From positions 1 through 37,339 of the forward strand of contig PJAB01000153.1 in NCBI GenBank assembly GCA_002887195.1: 37,339 nt of DNA, written 5' to 3'. Made by a program: the position numbers and the translations under genes. The DNA comes from Chrysochromulina parva. Lineage: Eukaryota > Haptophyta > Prymnesiales > Chrysochromulinaceae. Under the pieces are notes generated by a model, which was not told the origin of the DNA, ran no database searches, and worked only from the letters and a program-made list of their open reading frames with translations. Of this stretch, positions 1 to 8,870 are shown piece after piece. Position 1 is the first letter of the stretch; every line of letters begins with the position of its first letter.

Positions 1-945
1 CGAGAATTGAACGGCGAAGAATGGCGAGCCAAGGAGCTGAGCATCTGGATGAGCGTTAGCGTGTGCATCATCACCCCGCACACCCTTCGCACCTTTGGTC
101 ACTTCCCTGCGCTTCTGCCTCGAAGATCAGTCCACAATCAAGGGGACATTCCACGATCGTGGTGGCACGTCATTTCGGGGGGCCTGCGACACGCCGACTA
201 CCATCGTCTCTCTCGATCATCTTGGGAAACCGTCTCGAGGGTCCTGGCGATGGACCGCGAGAGCCCGCCATTCAAGCATTTCGTGAGAAACGCCGCCTGG
301 TGGGTCGATCCGGCCAATGCCAACGTACTCGATGATTTGGATCGGGCTCGCGCGCTGTTCGAGTGTACAATACACCAAACGGAAGATGGCAAGACGCGGT
401 GGGCGCAAGCATGGCCTGAAGGCGGCGAGTCGATGCAACCCCTGACGCTGCTCAATCGCATGCGCGAGCTCAAACGACTACACCTCCAGCTTGGTCCAGA
501 CGTGCACTACTCCCACTTAGACTCGCTCAAGGATCCGACAGCCGAGCCCTCTAGCGCCCACGTCCTACGCGTCCTACGCAGCAAGCATACCATTGCAAAG
601 GTGAGCAAGGAGCTGAACAATTGCGCGATGAGCTTAGCCAAGTGGGTAGAACGTGGCAAGTACGTCCTTGTGGCAATCGTGGATGCCACTGGCAAAGCCA
701 AGGCGCTCGCTGGGTATCGACCCGGCGATGAATATTGGAGCCATGAGCCCGTGGAGAAGAACAATGATTCTGCTTCCGAGGAAACGTGGGCGCTGTTCGA
801 CGACTACCTTTCCGTGTTGACAGCCTGGGGCAGGCAGTCTCGTCCAATGAAGCCTTTAGACGACGATGACGACGACGACGACTACAACGACTACTACGAC
901 GACTATTACGACGAGGATTACGACGAGGATTACGAAGAATACTGA
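1..945 (+). CDS. PcfJ-like domain protein, 5' end outside or uncertain
   Basis: The frame is open from the window edge to TGA at 943-945. No ATG occurs before position 49, so the start is either that ATG or upstream of the window. The C-terminal half (about bases 580-830) reads like the PcfJ-family domain: a short Lys/His segment, then ELNNCA followed by a KWVERGKY stretch, a beta-strand-like VLVAIVDATG, a Trp-His pair and KNND, ending with an aromatic DDYL segment. PcfJ proteins are best known from bacterial conjugative plasmids and phages, and their biochemical role is not established. The last 30 or so residues are almost only Asp, Tyr and Glu, encoded by GAY/TAY-rich triplets at 858-942. 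This acidic tail is unusual for the family. The frame is long and the composition is protein-like, so I am fairly sure it is a gene. The family assignment is by pattern only. Confidence 0.6.
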   Translation, partial: RELNGEEWRAKELSIWMSVSVCIITPHTLRTFGHFPALLPRRSVHNQGDIPRSWWHVISGGLRHADYHRLSRSSWETVSRVLAMDRESPPFKHFVRNAAWWVDPANANVLDDLDRARALFECTIHQTEDGKTRWAQAWPEGGESMQPLTLLNRMRELKRLHLQLGPDVHYSHLDSLKDPTAEPSSAHVLRVLRSKHTIAKVSKELNNCAMSLAKWVERGKYVLVAIVDATGKAKALAGYRPGDEYWSHEPVEKNNDSASEETWALFDDYLSVLTAWGRQSRPMKPLDDDDDDDDYNDYYDDYYDEDYDEDYEEY

Positions 946-1626
946 GACGACAACTACTGTTTAGCTGCTTACTACTGTGTTGAACTCTTTCTGATTGCTG
1001 GCGCTCTTATTTCACACAACGAGCTGCGACGAGCTGCAGAGGGGCCGGGGGCTGACGCGTGACGCAATCATGTATACAAGCATGGTTGTGTCAGACAACT
1101 GGTGTGTCAGACATGTGATCAGATAATCATACGGGCATGGATGTAGCAATGACGCGTGCGGGCGTGCGCGTGTGCGTGAGGACTGTGATCTTCTTGGCTC
1201 TTGACAACCGCGGACAGCGCGCGGTGTCTCGCGCACATATCGCGCCCATAAGTCGGCGGATGCGCCTGTACTTGCCCTGTTCCCGCTCCCGAGTTCTAGA
1301 GTTCACATAATGTTTGGGTCTCGCCGCGCTTTTGTTGTGTTGTGCATGGATGCTGCTACTTTGCTAGTCAGAGTCGGTCAAAGTTTGCTGGTCAAAGTTA
1401 CTCTATATACACTTGACAGCGCGCGCTCCTCAGTCAGTCACTCATGCACTCACATCATCACTCTAATTACACTCACCTTGCGAGTAATGAGCGTTTAAAG
1501 CGCCTACACTTGACTAGACTTGACTTGACTTAGACTTGACTCGCTTACTCTCTTCATCGTTCCCAACTCGTTGTGCATGCGCATGTGCATGCGACCGAAA
1601 AATGTTTTTGTCGTTATCCGGATACC
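946..1626. other. Intergenic region with CTTGAC cluster
   Basis: No convincing gene is seen. The stretch holds the 3' flank of the PcfJ-like gene and the presumed promoter of the gene at 1627. A TATATA lies at about 1404-1409, closely followed by CTTGAC at 1412-1417, and four more CTTGAC copies lie at 1509-1540. Short frames here have no recognisable content. Confidence 0.5.
1509..1540 (+). repeat. CTTGAC short repeat cluster
   Basis: Four CTTGAC hexamers (1509, 1519, 1524 and 1535) lie within 32 bases, 87 bases upstream of the chosen ATG at 1627. The same hexamer recurs at 7541-7556, 10917-10922 and 13721-13760. It may be a promoter element or a simple-sequence relic. Confidence 0.55.
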
Positions 1627-2710
1627 ATGGTACCAGCTTGTGCATCCAAGAGTCCGACGATGTGGACAGCAGAGGCTCTAGCAGCGCCGAATCTGACCGC
1701 CACCTCCGCCGAGCCGGAGGCGCCCATCGATCCAGAGCACGACCTCGGTGCGAACACCAAGGCCTCCTCGGGGGCACGACCCGCGCCTTCTTCCAAGTTT
1801 GAGGCCTCCTCGGGGGCACGACCTGCGCCTTCTTCCAAGTTTGGTCCTTGCGGTCCTTGGCTCGGGCCGGCGACATACTCCCCTCACATTCCCGATCCCA
1901 AGGACAAGCGCCTAGGCCTCGATCCTATCCCGGTAGGAGTCACATACGGCGCCAAATCGGAGTTCTACCAGCCCAAGCCGAGCTTCTTCAACATCCTCTA
2001 CACGCATCCATTGTTTGGCCACATGGGCCCGTGGGCCCAGGACAAGGCCTATTACCTGCCGCCCGTCAACAGTACCGAAGGTGCCATGGTTCCTCCGTCT
2101 GACCGCAGGCTCGCTCGCGTCTATGGGCACAACGACGTCCCCGTTGGCTGCTTGGCCGCTACGAACACGTCGGCTGCTGCCGCGCAGTGGGGTGCCCTTG
2201 GGGCTGGAGCCAAAGCAATACACTCCGGTGAGACGATCCAGTTCCTCATGAAGACGCGGACCGAGTTCAAGTACCGTTCATCACCGAGCATGCATCCTGC
2301 TCCTGCTCCTGCGTTGCCCGAAATGCCACGAACGCGCGCACGTACGGTGTGCCACATACACACCAACCCTGTGCTCTTGACCTCTCGGCGGGTACTCTCG
2401 AGCGCTCGCTACAGCGCTCGTGATGTACTCGAGATGAGCACGAGAAATCGCCTCAAGCGCCGCTCCCTGTCGAGCTGCCCGAGCACCGAGCCTGCTGTTG
2501 CTGCCTGACGAGCCACGTACCTCTGTGTGTGTTGCGCAGACGAGCGTCTCCAAGTCCACGCACCCGCTCAAGCGCTTGCCAGCGCACACGGTGTGGCGCA
2601 TGCAGACTGACCAGATTCTGTATGGGCCCAAGGCCAGCCAGGATACCGCGGCCATCGCGATCAAGTCACGCGGGGCCGCCAAAGACAGCAGAAGCCAGTT
2701 TGGCTTTTAG
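1627..2710 (+). CDS. Unknown protein, two exons
   Basis: I do not recognise this protein. The start at 1627 is chosen because it has a strong ACCATGG context; ATG 1660 is an alternative, and the frame is open further upstream only with a non-ATG start. Exon 1 probably ends at 2346 (ACG|GTGTGC) and exon 2 begins at 2540 after a pyrimidine-rich GTTGCGCAG. Both junctions are phase 0, giving about 296 residues and ending at TAG 2708-2710. The exact donor is the weakest point: another lies at 2271 in a different phase. The middle is rich in Pro, Gly, Tyr and Trp (GPWLGPATYSPHIPDP, then THPLFGHMGPW), a texture seen in ciliary microtubule inner proteins, but this is only a resemblance. The C-terminal part is basic. 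A 14-residue segment near the N-terminus is duplicated in tandem. Confidence 0.55.
1759..1842 (+). repeat. 42-bp tandem duplication inside coding sequence
   Basis: Two adjacent 42-base copies (1759-1800 and 1801-1842) differ at a few positions. Each encodes ASSGARPAPSSKF plus one variable residue. The length is a multiple of three, so the frame is kept. Confidence 0.85.
2347..2539 (+). other. Probable intron
   Basis: It begins GTGTGC and ends with a TG/C-rich tract and CAG. Removing it joins two frames in phase 0 and bypasses the in-frame TGA at 2506-2508. Confidence 0.45.
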
Positions 2711-3738
2711 TACGCACCTAGCGGCCAGACCGCGCAGACGCTTCCCCAAGGGCCTTTCCCCTCGCCCACATCCCCCCCTCTGTGGCTCCCACCACCGCCT
2801 TGTGCTTTGAGCTGGCTTCCCCGCTCTCGTGCAGCAACGTGCAGCCCGTGCGTATGACTCGGTACACGCACAACTCCGAAAAGCCGACGATCCGTTCGTT
2901 TTCACATATGCACGATCGTCACTTAAACGCGCTGCGCGGACCGGCGCGGACCGCGCGCCGCGCAAGGCTTGGAAGTTGGATAGTTGGATACGTATATAAT
3001 TCATCTTGAATGGTGAAAAACCGCACAGAGTGAGCGAGACCTAGACCGCACAGAGTGAGTTCTTTAAGAGTGACGGCCAATAAAAAATATGCCGATAACG
3101 TAAGGATGGTCACCTAATCCTAAAGAACCAGGTCGTGCGCTGCTGCACCCTCGACCTACGGCCACGGCCAGTCCGGCCCGCGGAAACCGCGACGCGGAAA
3201 CCCTCCATGGAAATGACACGGAACATTTCTTCTGTAAAGAACTAGATGTATCACCACAACGGAGGCGCAGGTCGCGCAGCATGCGGACAGATGAAGCGAG
3301 AACTCGCTCTGCTGCACGGCACTCTCTCGGTGTGCGGTGTGTTCGCACTCGTCACGCCCGGCCACACCCACACCCAGCGCACCGAACGAGGATGGCATTC
3401 ACAACCCTGTCCCTCTCGTCTACTCGCGCGAGCCATACCCAGCGCCAGCGCGCTCGTGGTACCTCCTCGCCGTATCATCACTTCGTCGCCTTCTCCGTGG
3501 AGCGCGAGGATACCTGCCGCGCAAATCCATCATGCGTGCTTCTCCCGTGCCGCCCTGACAACCCGTGCCCCCCCTCTGCCGACGGAGTGGTCTCAGCCGT
3601 GCCCGCCCGGCGCCGATCGTCGCGTAGCCGTGTGTGTTTGCATGCTGTGGAAGAGCCGCCGCTGGTGGGCCCTGTGTCGAGCGCCCACGTGCCCTGATAT
3701 CGAGCGGCCCCTCATTACCCTCAGTACCCTCATTACCC
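2711..3738. other. Long non-coding stretch between convergent genes
   Basis: This holds the 3' flanks of the unknown gene (+) and the RING gene (-). A 15-bp direct repeat (ACCGCACAGAGTGAG) occurs at 3020-3034 and 3045-3059, just after a TATATAA at about 2993. Near 3710-3740 there are repeats of CATTACCCTC. The frame at 3246-3803 on the + strand is Pro/Arg/Ser-rich with no domain, and I do not call it a gene. Confidence 0.45.
3020..3059 (+). repeat. 15-bp direct repeat
   Basis: Two identical copies of ACCGCACAGAGTGAG are separated by 10 bases, downstream of an A/T-rich TATATAA stretch in otherwise non-coding DNA. Confidence 0.8.
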
Positions 3739-6700
3739 TCATCGGCCCCTCACAGTGGTCACACCTTGACAGATCTCGCAGAAGCCCTTATACGCTTGCG
3801 TGAGCTGATCGAAGATGGGAGGATTGCGATTCTCGAAGGTGCAATGCTCGCATCTCCACGGGCCTGCGGGTGGCGCGCGTTGTGGAGCTAGTTGTTGTTG
3901 TTGTGGAGGTTGAGGACGTCCGGCCTGTATGGGTGCCGTGTTTGCCGTTGGCGGCATCACGCCGACCGCACGAGGGGGCAGCATTGCCTGCGGTGCTCCC
4001 CCCAGCTGGGGTGGTCGGGCGCCGACGACGCCCGCCGAGGGCGCCTGTGGAACGTTTACCTGCCTTCCTGGCACGCTTGGCATCTGGAAAGGTGGGTAAG
4101 ATAGAGGCTTGAAGGCCGGCGCGCCCACATGTAGTGACGAGCCTTGCAGGGACGAGCCAGCGTACGGTGAAGCGAGGCCTGGTGTGGAAAACTGGCCCGG
4201 GACCATTGGAGTAGGTACGCGGTCGATTCCGGCCGCTGCCAGCTGCCGCTGAAGCGATTGCACGGTCCGTTCACGATCCTGGAGCTCACCCCAGATGCGT
4301 TCGGCGCGCTCCTTCTCCTCCAATAGCTGGTTGCCCAGCCTAGTAGTCTCGGCCGCCGCGTCGCGCAGGAGCGCCCTAAGGCGTGCATTGTCTTCGACGA
4401 GGTCCTTGTATGCTTGGTCCGTCCCCCCCAAGGAGCCCCCCGAGGTACTCGCCCGATCGAGGCGCGATTGCATGCTCTCTCGCATGCTCTGCATCTCGCG
4501 ACGCGCACTCTCGAGCTCGCTCTCGAGCGCGCGAGTTCGTGAGCTTGTAAGCCGGCCTTCAGCATCACGGCCTGCCGCAATCACACCGAGGTTCTCGACG
4601 AGTTTCTCTTTCTCGGCGAGCTCCTCGCGCAGGTTGCCAATCTCACGGCGGAGGAGCTGCTCCTTCTCCTGCGCCAGCTTGGCGCCGCGAGCGCCTTCCG
4701 ACGACGACGCCAAGCTCGTGCTCAGGGGGTCGCCGGCCCCGCCGAAGCCGCCAAACGGGCCGGCACCGCCGAAGGCGCCGCCAAAGGCGGCGGCGGCGCC
4801 AAAAGCGGCCGCCGCGCCGCCAAAGCTGGTGGCGGCGGCGACTCCGCCGAAGGCGCTCCACCCGTCGCCCTTGGCGCTGCTCTTGAGACCGGCAGCGGGG
4901 GGAGCGCCCGGCGGGCTGCACGGCGCCGCGGAGGAGGGTGCCTGCTCGAGCGCTGGCTCCTTCGCATCGAGTGGACCGCGCTCGGGCGAGGCGGCTGAGA
5001 AGACGGTCGTGCTCGCGTCGGAGGCGGCCTGCGATGACGTGGCCGAATGTGCGGGCGAGGAGCCCGAGGCAGCCGCGGTCTTCTTCTCCTTGGCCTCGCG
5101 ATCGATCTTCTTCATCCACTCCGCATGCTTCCGTTGCTCCTCCAACTCTTTTCGCCGCGCCGCCTCCTCTTCATCCTCCTCCGCATCTGCTTTGTCGTCG
5201 TCCTCAAGCTTGAGGGACGGGATCGACGAGAGCAACCCGTCGTCGCCATCGAGGTCGCCGTCCTCGAGCATGGCCGCCAGCCGCGACTCCATCGCGTTGA
5301 TATTGGACGCAGCGCCCGCGTCGCTCGTGTTCGAGGCGCGCTCGCCGCGCCGGAAGAAGTCGGAGGCGTCTGCTTGCTCCGCCGAGCCCCCATCCTCCGC
5401 CTCGGGGAAGAATCGTGAGCTCCCGATCTGGGCAGATCTCCCTGCGGACGCGAGTGGCGCAGAGGTGGAAGTGCTCACGGCAGCGCCCCAGCCGAGTGGA
5501 CCCGGCTGGGGCCGCGGTTCACTCGGCTTTGATGCGGCTGGGGTCGGCCGGCCGGGCGCCTTGGTCGCCGACCCAGGTGCACTGGCAGGTGACGCGTCTC
5601 GACGTTCTCGGCCATCACGTTCACTCGCCGTCGACGGCGGTGGGGCTCCGGAGGGGGCGCCCCATACATTCTTTGACTGAGCGTTGCCGTTAGGAAGGCC
5701 AGCCTTGGCCACGCCGTTCGCGCTGGCTGCGTTGCCTAGCGGCGCGCCGCCGTGGGCGCCAGCAGAGCCCTCTTTCATGCCGAGGCCTTCACGCACCAGC
5801 TTCGCTTGGTGGATGATCTCCGATTGACGCTGCTTGGCGAGCGCCTGAAGGGACGCCACATCCATGGCCATGTCTTCGACTCCGTCAGTCGCCGGCTTGG
5901 CCGCGTCCGAAGGCGGCGCGGCGAGCGCGGCCGTATCGTTCACCGTCGCGCGGCAGAGTGGGCATGTGGTGATCGAGGATCCTCGTCGTATGGTCTGAGC
6001 AAAGGACGAGTTCTGTTCGATCCAAGAGTCGATGCAATGGGCACAGAAGGCGTGCGCGCACGGGCGCAGCTCGATGATGGCCTTCTCATCGAGGCAAATC
6101 GGGCAGTCTTCGAGCGAATCGATGTCCACGCCCACGGGCGCCTCGCGCGCCTTCTGCTCGTTGATCCTTGTTTTGGCCATCGCCCACGCCGCAACCTTGA
6201 CAGGTGCGGGAGCGACGAGCTCGGACATGGCATACGAGGCTTCGGACGCCATGTCGGCATCCAAGGCCTTATCCACGGGCCGGGGCGGTGGGGCATCCGG
6301 GATTTCGATGTTGATCCCACTTCGCGATCTCCGGGAAGCGATGAGGGCCGTCAACCCCTCATCGCTGCCTGGCTTTACCTCGCTCTTCTTCTCCTCGGCT
6401 AGCTCGAGACTCTCCGTCATCTCTTGCGTGAGCCTGCGAGCGACACAGCGATACGGCCGAGCGTGAGGCGACAGCAGGGGGATGCTTGCACGGCGCGCAG
6501 CTCATACGCGCTGCGGCGGCGAGCGCCAACATGGAGCGTGGCGCGCCGCATGTTGCGAGCCGGCGAGGCGGCCCTGGCGGCGAGGCGGCGCTGGCGGCGA
6601 GGCGGCGCTGGCGAGCACGCAACCCGCGCCACTCGCGGCCCGCGCACTTGATCTTGCGCTTCGCCACCTCAACGTGCAGCTTGCATACGCCGAGTTCCTG

Positions 6701-7135
6701 GTCAAAGATGTTGCGACCGCAGCGCGTGCCATCCGCTTTGAATTCTCGACAGCGATTATCATCTTCCTCCTCCAAGTCCTCATCCTCGTCCACTCTCCTT
6801 ATTCGACGCACCGCCTCGCCACCATCATCCCCACCGGCGCCCTCGGCAGAAACCGTAGCAGATCTTCGCTCAGGCTTCTTCTCGACTTTGCGTGCGTGAG
6901 TGTGCGTATGCTCGAGCGCGTTGTGGCAACCATCGACAGGGCAAAAAAAGACGGTGGCTGATCGCCCGCCCGCCCGCCCACGCACGAACTGTTTCTTGAA
7001 GCGCTCCCAGCACTTATCATGTACGACGCTGGTGTGCTGCACCGTCTGACCGGCAGCGTGGCAGATGAGCGTTGTGGAGTCCTGATCGTCCTCGACAGTC
7101 TTCTGGCAGAGCTTGCAGTTCGGCAAGGCGCTCAT
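3739..7135 (-). CDS. RING finger protein with FG segment and RanBP2-type zinc finger (probable E3 ubiquitin ligase)
   Basis: Two exons on the minus strand: exon 1 from 7135 to 6648 and exon 2 from 6433 to 3739. The join AA|G restores a Lys codon in phase 2 and gives about 1060 residues. ATG 7135 is the first ATG in the frame. Exon 1 encodes a Cys/His-rich N-terminus (CKLC, then CPVDGC with a nearby His) and a compact motif C-x7-C-x10-C-x2-H at about residues 132-154. Exon 2 encodes a C3HC4 RING at about 273-323 (C-x2-C, C-x-H-x2-C-x2-C, CPLC), a long disordered Ala/Ser/Pro region, an FG/GFGG-rich stretch at about 690-727, a coiled coil at about 744-894 and a C-terminal WRCEHC...CEIC finger. 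That last finger resembles the RanBP2/NZF type but has a longer loop between its cysteine pairs. RING proteins recruit E2 enzymes, and NZF fingers often bind ubiquitin. The substrate and location are unknown. Confidence 0.8.
6434..6647 (-). other. Intron of the RING gene
   Basis: It reads GTGCGC to TCGCTCGCAG on the minus strand and is 214 bases long. The phase-2 join makes AAG and continues directly into LTQEMTES. The intron contains a GC-rich microrepeat (GGCGAGGCGGCGCTGGC) at about 6560-6615. Confidence 0.75.
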
Positions 7136-7626
7136 CGCGACAGTGATGCACTGCCTCACCACGCGTCAAGGAGCTGAGCTCGACACTGCGTGTCTCCGTC
7201 AGCGCCGCGCGCGAGAGAGGTGTTGGGTGTTTCCTTACCCTGAGAGCAGAGAGCGCGTGTCGCCCCCGTGTCGCACCTCTCAAATGTGAATTCACAGCTT
7301 TGGTTTGCAAAACGTCACCAATACGATTGCAGAGATATGCAGACGCGCGCGCGCGCCGAAATCAGGAAAAGGACCCCGTCGCGACGTATCTCGATGAAAC
7401 GGCGTGAATGGACAATGCGCGCGCTCCACCGGTCACTGACACCGGTAAAGTCTCATGCCTATACGTAAACAAAAGGCAACCAAATGGAAGCCCAAGGGCT
7501 GGTACTACATGTAGTAGCCAACGCATGTGGAGACTTTTGACTTGACTTGTCTTGACCACCGGTCCCGCAGAGCGAGGTGCCGGAACGCCTGTACGAAGAC
7601 CAGACGAAGACGCGCACATCTCACGG
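7136..7626. promoter_or_regulatory. Divergent intergenic region
   Basis: About 490 bases separate the ATG of the RING gene (-) from the ATG of the Gln-rich gene (+), so both promoters should lie here. CTTGAC occurs at 7541-7546 and 7551-7556. The + frame is open back to a TTG at 7552, so a little more coding sequence or an upstream exon is possible. No canonical TATA box is obvious. Confidence 0.45.
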
Positions 7627-8445
7627 ATGTGGCCGTCACCGACCGGCGAGCGTGTCGGCAAGCGGCGCCACGATGCCGACGACGTCACCGTGCAAGAGTA
7701 CATGAAGCGGCTGCGCGTCTCCGGCAGTGGCGCGCCCAGCCCCGCGCGCGCCGCCATCAGCCATCCCCACCCCCATCCTGGGCTGGCCCGTGCGTGGGCC
7801 ACGGCGCAGCAGCAGCAGCAGCAGCAGCAAGCAACGAGCGCATCTCCTTTGCTGCCGCTTCCGATGTCGGGCGGCTTCGAGCCCCAACCGGTGCTTTGGG
7901 GGCAAAGCGCCTGGCCTGTGCCGCCACCCTCCTCATCGCGTGAGCCGCAACAGCATGAGCAGCATCAGCAGGAGAATATGCTGCCGATGTCAGCGGCGGC
8001 CGCGGGTGCGGGCTCTTCATCGCACGCGGCATACAATTGCGTGCCGTCGCCACCGCCATATGCTCGCGCCGCGCAGCCGCTGCACGTACATCCTCACCCT
8101 CCCAACCTCTCGTGGCCAGAACTGCCGCCGCCATGGGTTGAGCAGCCGTGGGCGGAGCAGCCGTGGACGGGTTACGCGCAGCAGCCGCAGCAGCCGCAGC
8201 AGCCCCCGGGATACGCTCAGCAGCGCACTGGACCTCCTCTTCCGGGCTCCGCCTCAGGCAGCGGACTGAGTGCCGTCGCGGGCTCGTCCATCGACACACG
8301 GCTACGAGAGGTTGGGAGCGCGTCGGTCGACTACGGTTCGATCAATTCGCTGCTCAGCCAGCTGCATGCCGAGCGTGTGCGCGCCGGAGCGCGGCCGCGC
8401 TGGAAGGATGACGCCGAGGAGGACGAAGAGGACGAGGATCCTTAA
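7627..8445 (+). CDS. Gln/Pro-rich low-complexity protein
   Basis: Unrecognised, 272 residues from the first ATG at 7627 to TAA 8443-8445. The N-terminus is basic (GKRRHDADDVTVQEYMKRLR) and could be a nuclear localisation signal. The middle is low complexity: a pure CAG run at 7808-7829 gives polyGln, followed by Pro-, His- and Ala-rich stretches and PWxEQPW repeats. A short ordered-looking segment (VDYGSINSLLSQLHAERV) lies near the C-terminus and is followed by an acidic EEDEEDEDP tail. The layout of conserved-looking ends around a disordered middle suggests a nuclear adaptor or transcription cofactor, but that is inference. It is convergent with BiP, with 328 bases between the two stops. Confidence 0.6.
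   Translation: MWPSPTGERVGKRRHDADDVTVQEYMKRLRVSGSGAPSPARAAISHPHPHPGLARAWATAQQQQQQQQATSASPLLPLPMSGGFEPQPVLWGQSAWPVPPPSSSREPQQHEQHQQENMLPMSAAAAGAGSSSHAAYNCVPSPPPYARAAQPLHVHPHPPNLSWPELPPPWVEQPWAEQPWTGYAQQPQQPQQPPGYAQQRTGPPLPGSASGSGLSAVAGSSIDTRLREVGSASVDYGSINSLLSQLHAERVRAGARPRWKDDAEEDEEDEDP
7808..7829 (+). repeat. CAG microsatellite (polyGln)
   Basis: An uninterrupted run of about seven CAG triplets, closed by CAA, encodes about eight glutamines in the Gln/Pro-rich protein. Confidence 0.85.
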
Positions 8446-8773
8446 AGGCTAAGAGAGAGCGGAGGACAGAGGAGAGATAGTCTGAGTGGTCGAGGGGGCT
8501 GAGTCGAGAGCTCAGCACCACAGGCGAGTTGCAAGTTGAGACACGCGCCGACTCTCCTGTATACGGTAGACTTAATTTGAGGTAAATCCTTATAAAACAG
8601 AGGGAGGGTGTGGAACCCGACGGTCGCGGCCACTAGCCCACTACCGGGGGGCTACCCCGGACTCGATAGGAATAGCGCTCATGCGCACACCGTGCGCCAC
8701 GCAGCCACACGCAGCACCCCCACCCGAGCGCGGTGAAGCTGCCCCACGCTGTACGAAAGCAAGATGTGAGACA
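8446..8773. other. Convergent 3' flanks
   Basis: Non-coding stretch between the stop of the Gln-rich gene and the stop of BiP. It includes a purine-rich GAGAGAGCGGAGG segment and an A/T-rich TTATAAAAC at about 8590. No gene is seen. Confidence 0.5.
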
Positions 8774-8833
8774 TCATAGCTCATCATGTGCTTGCTGGTC
8801 ATCGAAGCTGCCGAAGCCGTCCTCGTCGCCAAA

Positions 8834-8870
<37 letters not shown>

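Noticed and set aside
3246..3803. 185-codon + frame between the unknown gene and the RING gene
   Set aside because: Pro/Arg/Ser-rich with no domain or strong start. It runs into the antisense of the RING gene. GC-rich DNA produces such frames by chance.
4295..5680. 461-codon + frame opposite the RING gene
   Set aside because: Low-complexity Ser/Ala frame lying wholly antisense to the coding exon with its clear RING and coiled coil. It is a shadow.
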